The notes under the pieces: model-generated | Database searches by the model: none | What the model saw: the letters and a program-made list of their open reading frames with translations, nothing else | What the model was told of the DNA's origin: nothing | Shown: one piece after another, positions 45,801 to 55,908 of the stretch | Layout of the letters: every line of letters begins with the position of its first letter | Numbering within the stretch: the stretch's first letter is position 1 | Program-made: the position numbers and the translations under genes | Assembly: GCF_902459465.1 (NCBI RefSeq) | Contig: NC_047066.1 | Location: 17,425,047-17,489,046 of the forward strand | Source of the DNA: Asterias rubens | Taxonomy: Eukaryota > Echinodermata > Asteroidea > Forcipulatida > Asteriidae | Reading direction: 5' to 3' | DNA: 64,000 bases

Positions 45801-46814
45801 AATTAATAAATAATAGTATTTCAGCCTTACCTATCCTCTAATGACATCTGGTTTCTTTTGCCATGAACATGCTCCCTTTGCTTCCACATGTTTTGAGCAT
45901 TTTGCTCTCTCTTTCGCAACCTTCTGCAAAAAAGGTACATGGATGTAAAATAATAAGCCATCCCTAAGAAAAAAATCTCCTTTTAGTAATGACTCGTTCT
46001 TAAACGTCCGTTTAAAACCTTGCAGGGTTGTTGCCGTGCGCTACAGGCCCTCGCCGCATACGGCAATTCGACCCTGCCGGCTTTAAACGGCTGTGTAAGA
46101 ACTCGTCGCTACCCTTTTATTCCCTTAGTTACAACGTGGGTCATCCTACATGTAGTTTGAGTTGACTAAGCCTCACCTTATGAAGTTAATATCGTGAGGG
46201 CCAAGATTAGGTCTGAATGGAACATTACTGCTTGGACACTGTATCCTACTCTCCTCACTATGCTGTCCAAATACATGTACTGGGGGGCTACCACCACTGT
46301 GACCAGGCATATCCAATGCACTTCTATTGAGTTCTTGGTGAAATGGATAATGAGGCCTATGATTTAAGACTGGTGCCCTCTTAGTCTGTGAACTCATGTC
46401 TCTATTAAATTGTGCACTTAATGGAACCTCAGGCAACAGATTTGCTGTGTGGTCCTGGTTCAATGATGGTCCATGGGTAACACCAGGTGAAGCTACTGGT
46501 CTCAACATCTGGGTATAACCCAGTGGTGCCTCTAGTCTTGGTTTACATGTGTTCTGTTGCAGTGTAGGGTTGAGGCGTTGCTGAGAAGCATACACTCCCC
46601 CAGTCATGAGATTTGGTGTTTGGAGCTGACCATCCTGTAGGCCTGGTGTACCATGTGATGGCATAGTGTGTTGAGCTATGTACGGATGTGACACTGTTGC
46701 AGTAGATTGCAATGGTGCTACACAATGACTGGATGGAAAACCCTGAAGCCTCAATGACTGTAGATACAGCTGGTTATCATTAAGGAGTTGTGGAACAATG
46801 TCACTTTGATCCAT
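42610..46814 (-). CDS. CCDC117/HCFC1R1-like protein, 5 exons, 419 aa
   Basis: Coding exons: 46814-46177, 45923-45831, 44528-44364, 43407-43258, 42823-42610; phases join, 1260 nt including stop. Residues 1-212 are Gln/Pro/His-rich and disordered. Residues 213-243 are basic and helical (RRLRKREQNAQNMWKQREHV). KQFISEDKMAASMSNLRI (252-269) resembles the KQFLSEENMA.HFSQLSL stretch of HCFC1R1. An acidic Ser-rich stretch is followed by EVSPELKTALSQKKG, and LVLWKP at 356-361 with acidic C terminus DSTDDDMDL resembles the CCDC117 end (ELVLWKP...EEEMEL). These matches are from memory. Function poorly known: HCFC1R1 binds host cell factor 1, but no HCF-binding DHxY-type motif was seen here. Confidence 0.75.
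43163..43225 (-). mobile_element. SINE tail fragment
   Basis: AAGTTAAATTTGCATCGGGGATCAGAATAT matches the tail of the same tRNA-SINE family seen at 7565-7620. It lies 30 bp downstream of exon 4 of the CCDC117/HCFC1R1-like gene. Confidence 0.55.
43258..43407 (-). CDS. CCDC117/HCFC1R1-like exon 4
   Basis: Encodes an acidic Ser stretch (LSDSESDIESDSECKESGD) then YKRIEVSPELKTALSQKKGP and LPDSIIKS. Acceptor CTGGCAG, donor GTAAGT. Confidence 0.78.
43940..44118. mobile_element. Short MITE with GGGCCCAATTTCA-type ends
   Basis: Left AGAGCCCAATTTCATGCCTC and right CAGAGCCCTGAAATTGGGCC are inverted, about 22 bp. Overlapping ORFs are incidental. Confidence 0.6.
44364..44528 (-). CDS. CCDC117/HCFC1R1-like exon 3
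   Basis: Encodes SYDELPPSKQFISEDKMAAS and, later, STLEKRWKMATKDANRHFAE. Acceptor CCAACAG, donor GTATTA. Contains the HCFC1R1-like KQFISEDKMA block. Confidence 0.8.
44800..45782 (+). mobile_element. Tc1-like transposon relic with about 200-bp inverted repeats
   Basis: Left repeat 44800-45000 (AAACACATCAGCAAAAGTAA and onward to CTCAAAAGTCACAAAGGTT) and right 45575-45782 (AACCTTTGTGACTTTTGAGA to TGTTGATGTGTTT). The transposase between them lacks its N-terminal DNA-binding region: the left repeat runs directly into VVLFTDE of the catalytic domain. Insertion is in intron 2 of the CCDC117/HCFC1R1-like gene. Confidence 0.9.
45001..45560 (+). pseudogene. Tc1-like transposase, N-terminally deleted and frameshifted
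   Basis: Pieces: LFTDELRHIDGRRRVRRR (first Asp of DD34E), then a frameshift, then WGGISLTRKTPLVQIAGNL, YVDEVLRPHVAPLAAAHGGA, FVYMDDITARPHRGRVATAF (second Asp) and PASLPDLNPIPVGL, where the Glu of the usual SPDLNPIE is lost. Inactive. Confidence 0.9.
45831..45923 (-). CDS. CCDC117/HCFC1R1-like exon 2
   Basis: Encodes RLRKREQNAQNMWKQREHVH and then GKRNQMSLED. Acceptor TTTTTTGCAG, donor GTAAGG. Predicted basic helix, possibly nuclear targeting. Confidence 0.75.
   Translation of the reverse strand, partial: KVAKERAKCSKHVEAKGACSWQKKPDVIRG
45985..46135. repeat. Palindromic repeat copy (empty-site reference)
   Basis: Runs GACTCGTTCTTAAACGTCCG to CGGCTGTGTAAGAACTCGTC, with inverted ends GACTCGTTCTTA / TAAGAACTCGTC and inner GTTTAAAACC / GGCTTTAAAC. 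A related copy at about 52340-52790 is interrupted by a family 1 MITE. Confidence 0.65.
46177..46814 (-). CDS. CCDC117/HCFC1R1-like exon 1
   Basis: From the ATG (MDQSDIVPQLLNDNQLYLQS) to GPHDINFI plus two bases of Arg; donor GTGAGG at 46176. Low-complexity, rich in His, Pro, Gln, Ser. An in-frame ATG is well placed and no upstream coding exon is seen. Confidence 0.75.
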
Positions 46815-48305
46815 CTGCTTTCAATTCCAGTAATTCTAAGTAAACAAGTTGAGAAATAATACAATTAAGGCATGAGATATAATTAACGATGAATACGATA
46901 ACAATTTAATACTAGTAACAAATGTCCTGAGGTTCACTTAGGAATTGACCTATTTCGCCAGACGTCATCATCAGAATATTCTTGGATGCGCCATTTTGGT
47001 GGTCAATGTCAACGTGTGTTATTCAGTGAAGTGCGCAATTTTAGGTGATGCGGCGTTTACACGTAAGCCTATTGACCACCAACATGGTGAGCGTGGCATC
47101 AGTCGCCGCGTGTGATGCGCATGCAAGGGGTCAATGCAAGGGGTCAATACTTAATAAACTTCATGTTGTTCAACTTGCACATGTCTTCCCAATACCAACA
47201 TCTTATTGGATTTTATCGACAAGCACAAAATCCCCCAAACAAAACTGGTGATCGTTCTCTAACCCCTATTCCTCCTAATTAGTTTTTTATTGGAAATGAT
47301 AGTTGCGATACCCTCCTCCTCCAATAACAATACAATACACGTACATTAATCATCTTCCTATCATGCCTATAGTATCCTATACTGTGCACAAACCTCTCTG
47401 GAGTATATTTGAACGCTCCATTTCAACCCACAGTTGTTTGACCAGTTACAGATAAATTTTTGAAACATATATCAATCACTCAACAAACCATGGAGGATAT
47501 TTCTTCCTCCATGTATGCTCAAACATGTAGGAATAAACACACAAGGAGTTTGAACGGCGCACTTAGCCCCAACAGGGTGATTACGGATCAATGGATTGTT
47601 TTTGTCACCATGGATGATTAAGTTCTCTATGTGCACAAGGTCTAGTTACCGCTTCGGACTGCACAGTGGAGAAATTACTTGTTTGTGTTTTTAATAGTAC
47701 ATAATTGCGAACAAACAAAGAAAACAGTAATTGCATGTGCAGTAGCTCTATACCACATGTACCATGTTAGCTTTAATGTCCGTTCAATGCGCAGTGAGAT
47801 TCTGATTCTGCTGACGTTTCCTTTATTAAAATCCGACTTTCAGAAGGAAAGTTACGTTGATATTCCGGTAATACAATTATTGATATATGAATGAAATAAT
47901 GCTTAAATATCTCTGTGATTTTGATAACTTTGGGCCGAGCTTGGTCAATTAAAAATCACGGTCTTTGCTCAGTGAACCTTTGTCTACGCATTCGTGCAGA
48001 TATTTACGTGTTGCATTTTGGGTACAATGATAGAAAACAGGGCCACTCCAGGGTTACGATTACAGTTAGGGTTAGGGCTGTTGCTGAGTGTGGCCCTGTA
48101 CTCAATAGTTACTCCGCATTTTGGAGCATTTTCTTTTTTTTTGGGGGGGGGGGGGGGGGGGCGAATGAAATCTGACTTTTTCAAAACCATCGTACTACGC
48201 CGCTATCCATTACGCGCATTGCATGACATAATCTTTTAACCTCGGGTCTGTATTGCTTCCGTTGCGCAAGCGACAGCAAGCGCACACAGAGAGACAGCTT
48301 TGTTT
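46815..48305. other. Intergenic upstream of the CCDC117/HCFC1R1-like gene
   Basis: Probably contains that gene's promoter. An inverted repeat (GCCATTTTGGTGGTCAAT / ATTGACCACCAACATGG) lies at about 46988-47090, and GCGCCATTTT resembles a YY1 site. A T9G20 homopolymer run is at 48134-48162. No ORF recognised. Confidence 0.4.
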
Positions 48306-48436
48306 GGGAAAAGTTTCCGTATGGCGTAACCACTTTTTCATTAAATATGAATTATGTATCTAATTTACCATAATGAGATATCCCTTTGTGTAAAAATTAG
48401 TGAAAAAGCAGTTGCGCCATACGGAAAGTTATCCCA
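48306..48436. mobile_element. MITE with TTTCCGTATGGCG inverted ends (copy 2)
   Basis: Left AGTTTCCGTATGGCGTAACC, right TTGCGCCATACGGAAAGTTA, AT-rich centre; same family and size as 32571-32705. Confidence 0.85.
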
Positions 48437-49990
48437 GCTTTGTCGCCTGCGGTCAGGAAATCTGTGGCAGTACCAGCTTGTGGACGTTTGATCCCCTATC
48501 CGTTGTAGCTCCTTGTGTTTTAATTAATAATTAATCCTCCATGCTCTTCTTAAATCTTACCAATACTCTAGCTCTATTATTTAGTATTGTTTGTAAACAG
48601 TAAACTGAACCCTCAAGATAGGCTCCCCCTGTGTGATGAGACCCCAAAAGAAGAAGTAAAAAACAACAAAAAACAACAAAAACAAACAGACACAGTCAGT
48701 AACATCACCACCCCAACCACGGAGGACCCAACAAACCAAAACCCCACAAAAATAATTTTAAAACAAACAAACTCACCAACAAACCTGCCTGGCTATAGCC
48801 CGTAGTAGTACAGCAGTAATAGTGTACGTGTAGAGTAGCGTATCTCTCTCTTCTAACTCTATAATATGGCAATCGAAATTTCCACAAAACACAGCATGTT
48901 TAAAGTGGCAACAATGTTGAACCCGCTCTGTGGTGTGTGTGTGACTGCTGATGAAATAAAAATAATGCGTTTTCTTCGGATATGTTCATTGTAGTTACAG
49001 GATGGTTGGGTCCATTTTAAAAATGAAGGGGTGGCATGAAGGGGGTAGGGTGACATGGTAGTTGACTATATACGAGAAACTTTCGGGCTTCAAAAGAAGC
49101 TTATGTAATATCATTTACAATTTCCAATTATCAAAATTTTATGTCAAATCAGCAGACCATATAAAAATGTTTCGGAAAGAAAATAAGTGTGATTAAGGGC
49201 CTAGGCTAAAATTCTAATAAAAAATAAAGCTCACAAAGTTTAGTACGCTGCCCCCGGATGATCAGAAAAGTTTATTGCAATTATATTTAATATAAAAATG
49301 ATCAAAAAAATAATTATATTATACTCTTCAAGTAAATAAAGTATATGTGTTAGAACAAAATTAATCTGTAATTTGTGTGATTGGGAATTGGGAATGTCAA
49401 GGATACGTTTGTAGGTTTAGATGCAGCTTTGATAAATAATAACAAAATACACATTTCTAGTGCGCCATGTCGGTCGCTCCTGGCAAAAAAATGGGACATG
49501 TTTTGCACCCCCGGAGAAAATAAATAAATAACAAATAAATAAATAGAAACTCAAACATTTGAATCTGAGAAACGTTCAACTGGTGCGACAGTTACTTGTC
49601 TCAGACTGTGCTTATCCTATGGAAGGGACTCGCATACTCTTGTAATGAATCCTCCATTGAATAGGATTCATTTATTCAAGTTCCCTGCGTGGTTTCATCA
49701 CTCCAGATTTGATCTAAAAAACACCGGACCCCGGGCCCAACATTTTAAAAATGTACTATAACATTTGTTTCCGCAGTGCGAAGCTGTTCTAATACCTTTA
49801 TATATATACTAAGGAGGGGGAGGGGAGGGGGGTGCTGAAATTTACCTGGTGCAGATCGACAGTTTTATCATTGTTAATGTTATCCTTCCCTTTATCCTGG
49901 TTGTAAGCCAAAAACAAACTTTACAGCGCTATGAAATAGCTTACACTGTAACAAGCTTAGTGGGATCTAAGTGGGTTTTGAGAGCAGTCT
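48437..49990. other. Intergenic, nothing recognised
   Basis: AT-rich, with an A/C-rich low-complexity stretch at 48650-48790 that produces a Lys/Thr/Gln-rich ORF without domains. No splice-supported gene found. Confidence 0.45.
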
Positions 49991-49992
49991 GA

Positions 49993-50215
49993 AGGTACAC
50001 TCTTGGTAATTACTTAAAAAATAATTAACTAAAAAATTTCTTGGTAACGAGCAGAAACGACTCACTCTGATGAAGGTAGCATAGATTTTGAGAAAGGATA
50101 ATTTCTCACTAAATACAATTTGTCGCAACTTCGTTCGATGACCTATTTTGCTCCAATTTTCATAGGCTTGTTATTTGATGCTTATGTTGGGATACACCGT
50201 GAGAAGACTGCTCTG
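49993..50215. mobile_element. Family 1 MITE, diverged copy
   Basis: GGTACACTCTTGGTAATTAC at the left, then a segment resembling the family 1 interior (TTTTCATAGGCTTGTTATTTGATG). Degraded ends. Confidence 0.5.
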
Positions 50216-50689
50216 GAACGTTCCACCCAGTGGTTTTCCTTCAAGTCATAACCGTAATAATTATGCCTACTGCCTTTATTTTACCTAATGAAAAGTGAAA
50301 TAAAAATTATTCCAGCCGGACGGGGACGGGAAAAGGATCCGAACTGAGTCCAATCTGTTGTATGTGACTACTTTCTCCCTTCCACACGGTACACAATCAC
50401 ATCACACACACTACACAAAAGCAAGTCCCCGTTTGATGAGGAAGATGACCAGCGCACAAAATAACAATCATACACACTCGGGCCGGTCGCGAGTGCGGTA
50501 ATGTCACAGTTTTGACACTGGAGAAGTACTGACTTTTCGGAAAAGTCTTTTCCGTTCTGAAAAGTGGAACTGTATACTGTTTGCACCCAAGCTTCTTTCA
50601 CTAAGTTAAGAATTATTTGCACATGCTTCTGGACAATTTGTACACAGAATGCATATGAAGTTCATTAAGTTGAACGTCTGGACTCTGTC

Positions 50690-50764
50690 TGAGCTCGAGA
50701 GCTGAGGAGGTCATCTTGCTCGGATTTGTTTTCCATCTGCACCAAAATAGGGAAGAGAAGTGCG
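50690..50764 (+). other. Candidate upstream (5' leader) exon, possibly of SARM1
   Basis: GCTCGAGAGCTGAGGAGGTC to GGAAGAGAAGTGCG followed by a strong GTAAGTCAG donor at 50765. A spliced, non-coding leader is needed for SARM1, whose first coding exon has an acceptor at 55908; this is the best-looking donor upstream. Weak evidence; no transcript. Confidence 0.25.
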
Positions 50765-50942
50765 GTAAGTCAGTCATTCAGTGCAGTGTGTATTATTAAC
50801 TTTCATGTGCACATCACTATGGACTATTGTATAACATTGAAAAAGGAAAAAAAGACTAAAAAATCAAAGCTGAAGAGTGTGTGGCCATCCTTGTATAAAA
50901 AGGCGAGGTTGACAAAAAAATGACAGTGGTGTGTTGTGTTAA

Positions 50943-51862
50943 AAAATTAAAGACACTGCACACTATTGGTAATTGTCAAAGACCAGTCGAAAATTTGAGC
51001 TTATAATTATATTTGGTAATCGAAGTTGCTACTTCTAGAAACTATAAGGCTCCCCTATAGTTTCTAGAAGTACGAAGTTGGAAGATAATAATAAAAGAAA
51101 AAACAACCTTGTCACACAAAAGTTGTGTGCGCTCAGATCAAAATCAAATTCGTGGAAAATTACTTCTTTCTCAAAAACTACGTTACTTCAGATTGCTCCA
51201 TGTTCAGAGGGAGCCATTTCTCACAGTCACTATTATAAGTTATGGGACGCAGACGCGCTATATTTTTTCTTATTTCATGAGCGCGCATGTGTTAACGAAT
51301 TAATCTTCTAGTCTCACCTGTAACGTGCAACATTTAAGAGCGTTATTTCACGCGCACAAAGTTTAGAATGTAATTTTTGCACTGTCCGTATAGGAGCGTG
51401 ACAAATTGACATTTCACAATACGCATTGTGTAATAAAAACAGAGGAAGTAGGATATAACAGAGGTCGTAGCAATATATGTTTTTATCCCCCTAGTTCGAG
51501 CTTCTGATAGGTGGATTAGCGCGTACTGGAAGATAAAATGTTTTATACTAGTCAACCTATAGACGATGTGACCTACATGTATGTTTACATTCAAACCGCC
51601 CTCTGTTGACAAAACACTATATACGTCATGTTTCGCCGGGCACTGAGTTGCGTAGTCATAGTAAGGTTGCGTACACTTTCTAGCTGGCTGTGAAAACACA
51701 AAGGTTTTGCCCGGGGGTATGCGCGCGAATCATGTTATGGTTTTCGTGTGACGTCAGAGGTCACATAGTCTATACCCATTACTCGTTACCAAGTAAGGTT
51801 TTAATGCTAATAGTAATAATAATTTTGAGTTATTTCCAATAGTGTACACTGCCTTAGAGAGC
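50943..51862. mobile_element. Family 1 MITE, interrupted
   Basis: Left part 50943-51232 (TTAAAGACACTGCACACTAT to GGGAGCCATTTCTCACAGT) and right part about 51775-51862 (CATTACTCGTTACCAAGTAA to AATAGTGTACACTGCCTTA). About 540 bp of other sequence lies between, including one arm of the large inverted repeat. Confidence 0.65.
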
Positions 51863-52225
51863 ATTGATCATTGTTTGTTTATAAAATAATCTGTTTTACT
51901 TATTATTTGTTGTTTTTAAAATAACTTAGAATGATATTATATCTTCCAGTACGCGCTAATCCACCAATCAAATGCTCAAACTAGAGGGATGTATAACCTA
52001 CTCCCATTCTTTTTTTATTGCACACTGCGTATTTTGGTTGTCAATATGCGCCACGTTCCGCATATATGGACAGAGCAAAAATAATGTTCTAAACTTTGTG
52101 CGCGTGCATGCTGTTTGTCGTGTAATAACGTTGTGAAATTTTAAACTTTACGCATTGCATGTGAGACTGGAAGGTAAATTCGTTACTCGCGCTGGTAGAA
52201 TACGAAAAAATATAGTGGCCTTGTG
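51255..52225. repeat. Large inverted repeat, arms about 290 bp
   Basis: Left arm about 51262-51545 and right arm about 51928-52222 are diverged reverse complements. Examples: GGATTAGCGCGTACTGGAAG near 51516 versus CTTCCAGTACGCGCTAATCC near 51942; ACGCGCACAAAGTTTAGA near 51351 versus TCTAAACTTTGTGCGCGTGC near 52089. The spacer of about 380 bp contains the right half of the MITE. Sequence like the outer left arm start recurs in direct orientation at 52225-52290. Confidence 0.8.
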
Positions 52226-52391
52226 GGATATGGGATGCAGAAGTGCTGTATTTTTCCGTATTCCAATCGCGCTTGTGTGTTATCATTGGCGTATGGGTAG
52301 GTAGTGGGACCCATGGTGGGACTCTTTGGTTATTTAAGGAAAGAAGGGACGGTGAGGGCCTTTGATGCACGGCCTCGACCCTGCAAGGTTT

Positions 52392-52746
52392 TAAAGGCAG
52401 TTGAAACTATTGGTAATTTAATACTCAAAATGATTATTATCATAAAACCTTTCTTGATTACGAGTAATGGGGAGAGGTTGATAGTATAAAACATTGTGAG
52501 AAACAGCTCCCTGTGATGTGACGTACTTTTCGTGAAAGAATTTGAGGTCTCGAAATCAAGCATCTGAAAGCACACAACTTCATGTGACAAAGGTGTTTTT
52601 TCTTTCATTATTATCTCGCAACTTCGACGACCAATTGAGCTCAAATTTTCACAGGTTTGTTATTTTATGCATGTTGAGATACATGTACACCAGCTGTGAT
52701 AACTAGGCTTTGATTACATGTACCAATAGTGTCCAGTGTCTTTAAA
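52392..52746. mobile_element. Family 1 MITE inserted at TTAA inside another repeat
   Basis: AGGCAGTTGAAACTATTGGT at left, CCAATAGTGTCCAGTGTCT at right, both next to TTAA. The flanks (TCGACCCTGCAAGGTTT and ATGGCCGATTAAGAACTCGT) rejoin to match the uninterrupted copy at 46070-46100, so the insertion and its TTAA duplication can be read directly. Confidence 0.85.
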
Positions 52747-53329
52747 TGGCCGATTAAGAACTCGTCGCTACCCTTTTAATCCCTTATTAAAACCCTCCTA
52801 CTGATAGACAATTCAAAACCATTCAAAATTCCAGCACTCACATTTGCCCATTGCTTTTGTACACAAATGCCAATACCATTTGAACAGTGTTGATAGTGAG
52901 CTTTCCTACCCCTCAAAACCAAGTAGTTTTGAAAGGTGTGTTACCATAGCCGAATGGTTTCTAATGGTGCACAAACCCCACAGTGAAGGTATGTTGATAA
53001 TGTATATATGGACTGAAGGATGGAGTTTTCATGGAATTGTTAGGTGTCCCTGTCTTTTTATGAGCTTATTATTAGGCTCAGTAAATTCACAGAAATCTTA
53101 CAGTTTGCACAATGCATACAATTTAGTGTGTTTTAAAACAAATCTACCATCATTGCCTTTTTGCAATTCTTTATTTTACAATGTACACTGAAAAACACTG
53201 AGTGTTGCATTAATTTTTGTAGATGAAAACTTTTTGCTAGGCTTTTCATTTGAAATACAAAAAGGAAATGGATGTTAATTGTTATGCCCTGCGGAGGAGA
53301 AGCCCTGATGGGGCATACTGTTTCCGACA

Positions 53330-53600
53330 TGTCTTTCCGTGTGTGGGTTTGTATCCACATTCAAACCCAGTAGCTAGAGGCAGTTCGAATCCTATGTTTT
53401 GGCAGTGGGTACCGCAACGATATAAGAGATGTTAAATATGAATCTGGGATAAAGAATTTTTGGTTACCCATACATCAATGTGTGTTAGCACTGTATACTC
53501 AGTAACTGTCCCGAGTCCTGTGAAAAAATATGACAGTCATGTTAATTGTTACTCGGGTGGGATTAGAACCCACGACCCTTACATGTCCATACGTATGTAC
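53330..53600 (-). mobile_element. tRNA-derived SINE, copy D
   Basis: Reverse orientation: B box complement GGGATTAGAACCCACGACCC at 53560, then GAGTCCTGTGAAAAAATA, a single 43-bp unit (ATCAATGTGTGTTAGCACTG and onward), tail TAAGAGATGTTAAATATGAA. Reference for the flanks of the 7.6-10.8 kb minisatellite. Confidence 0.85.
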
Positions 53601-53761
53601 ATGTATCATGATTTTGCTTGGGGACCATATTTGCTTGATACGTGGACATGTACTTTGCATAGGAATAGGCAAGTAGGGCAACTTTGAGTGGAGCTTGAAG
53701 GCAAGCCAAAAACATTATATTTCAATTTTTTTTTTATATTGTGGAGAAAACATATGGGGGT

Positions 53762-54155
53762 AAATTTACACTGAAGTAATCGCTGGATCACGTGATCCAC
53801 AAGGTCAAATTCAAGGTCAAAGTACAGGTCAAAAGGTTATCATACCTAAGCATATTCCTACAAAAAAAGTATTGGCAGATTTAGAAAGCTTACACAATTT
53901 CCTTTCCAAAGACCAATTTCAACCAATTTGTCCAAAAGGTTACCGATTTATGGTCATTTGAATATCAGAGGTCAGGCGCTTTTTGACCGAAATCGACGAG
54001 AAAGAACATGCCGTAGCGCGAAAACCGTTTATCGGATGGAGTTGAAATTAGAAATTTGAGCTTGTTGAGCCACAATTACCCCATAAACCAAATTTGAGCA
54101 AATTTGAAAGGGGTAGGGTTTAACCCATTGGGTGATTTGACACGGAATGATCCAC
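53762..54155. repeat. Possible dispersed repeat with AAGGTCAAA motifs
   Basis: Contains CACAAGGTCAAATTCAAGGT and similar AGGTCA words and a TCACGTGA palindrome at its left. Low GC change at both ends. No ORF. Class unknown. Confidence 0.3.
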
Positions 54156-55163
54156 AGCTGAAATGATTAAGTATGTTCTACTTCATCCAAAGCTGTATGT
54201 TCTTTTTATGTTTACAATTGTATATCATGTGCAGACGCACACATACATACGTGTTCGTAGTTTGTTGCGTTACTTCGTTCTACTATATTTTACTCAGGTG
54301 ATTTTAGAACAGTCTGATGCAACAGATCTCAAACAGATCTCAAACAGATCTCGAACAGCCTGCTGCTACAATTGGCACATTTTAACAATGGTTGGTTGTC
54401 AAGTGACTTAGTCCCTAACTTAATTTGTTAATTTACAATTCTAACTTTACATTTATATGTTTTAATCGATCTTTGAGTGTCTGGTCTCAACTCACGTTCT
54501 TAAATTTTGATCTGTGGGTGGTGTGTAATGTTGTGTGATATTGTTCCCATTATTGTCTGTTCTACAGGGAAAAGTACAAAAGCATTTCTTATCTGCTTCA
54601 CTTTTTTCTACCATGCTGGCTCCATTTTAATCTGCTCTGTTACTAAAATTCAGTAATCCAATTCATTGTTCAATTAATTACAGGCTGTAATCATCGACAT
54701 ATCTGTACATTACCCTGAGTCAGTGAAGTAAATGTTGTTGTTACTTTCTTATTTTGAAATACTGAGTGTAACTGGTGGTGACTTCATTTATAACTCATTT
54801 AATTGGTGGTCAATACACACGGAGCCTTAAACATGTTAAATGATTTCAAGTGCATTATATTTCCATCTATAGTTAGTTTGACATGGTTGTATTTTGTTCT
54901 AAGTTGATCAATCTGATCCATCAACATGCAACAAAACTTAAATCTTTCATTGTTTGTAATTTTTATGTTTGTACATTTCATTATTAACACAAATTATTTC
55001 AAGAGAATATTTCTTTTGTATACCTTTTTTAAAAGTAAATTTTTTTAAATTGGAAAATGTTGTACATGTAGGAGAAGCCTTTTGACCTAACCAATACTGT
55101 CTTGGACTATAACTTATTATAAATAAAATAATGAGAAGAAAACCTGTCATAAAAGTCTTAGAA

Positions 55164-55510
55164 GTCGCGGCCGAGTGGTTAAGAGCATCAAATTCAAGTT
55201 CTGGTGCTAAGTCGCTGGAGTGTGGGTTTGAATCCCAGTCGTGACACTTGTGTCCTTGAGCAAGATACTTTACTATAATTGCTTCTCTTCACCCAGGGGT
55301 ATAAATGGGTACCTGCGAGGGTAGAGGTTGATATTGTGAATAAAAAGCTTTCGGAGCGCCACGGCAGCTCGGGGCTGTATACTCCCTATTGGGAGCTGAG
55401 AAAGATTAAAGGGATGTTTATTGGCTTAATGACCAGGGGACTAATGTAAAGCGCATTGATACGGTTTATTGTGAAATGCGCTGTACAAGAATTTGTTGTT
55501 ATAATTTAAT
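55164..55510 (+). mobile_element. tRNA-derived SINE (Leu/Ser-type head)
   Basis: Head GTCGCGGCCGAGTGGTTAAG (A box) and GAGTGTGGGTTTGAATCCCA (B box) with a class II-like variable region between; body includes CCCAGGGGTATAAATGGGTA and ends GCGCTGTACAAGAA plus a TTGTTATAAT tail. The conserved central word CCCAGG.GTATAAATGGGTACC occurs in many invertebrate SINEs. Not a functional tRNA gene: the acceptor stems do not pair across 7 bp with proper length. Confidence 0.8.
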
Positions 55511-55908
55511 TGAAATATTTGGTAGCCCTACATTGCATAAATGTCTCCTGGCAAGTGCACTCATTTCAGATAGTTGTGAATAGATTATGTTGGTACTTGA
55601 ATGTTAACTTGCGCAAAACAATGTCTTTCTCAAACAAAAGGCTTATATGATGAAGCAATCACTCGGGACCAGGTTGGCATATTGTATGGGTCCCTGTCTT
55701 CTCATGTCTTTTTATCCTGGTTTGAATCTTACTTCAGATCAGGGCCATGCACAGTATATAGATTTAAGGGGGAATCGGGAGCAAACATTTTCAAAGTCAT
55801 GATACCTTGTTATACCATGATAACCACACTCAAGTGTATTTTTTTATGATATTTGTCCTACAATTATCCATACATTAATATATTTTTCTTTTTCTATTTT
55901 GTATTCAG

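Noticed and set aside
47915-48239. ORFs around the poly-G tract (GGGGG peptides)
   Set aside because: Homopolymer-driven; also a likely sequencing-length ambiguity.
52844-53191. 115-codon ORF
   Set aside because: No domain, no splice partner; composition like surrounding intergenic DNA.
55164-55245. Class II tRNA (Leu/Ser)
   Set aside because: Part of a SINE with body and tail; no correct 7-bp acceptor pairing at the right distance.
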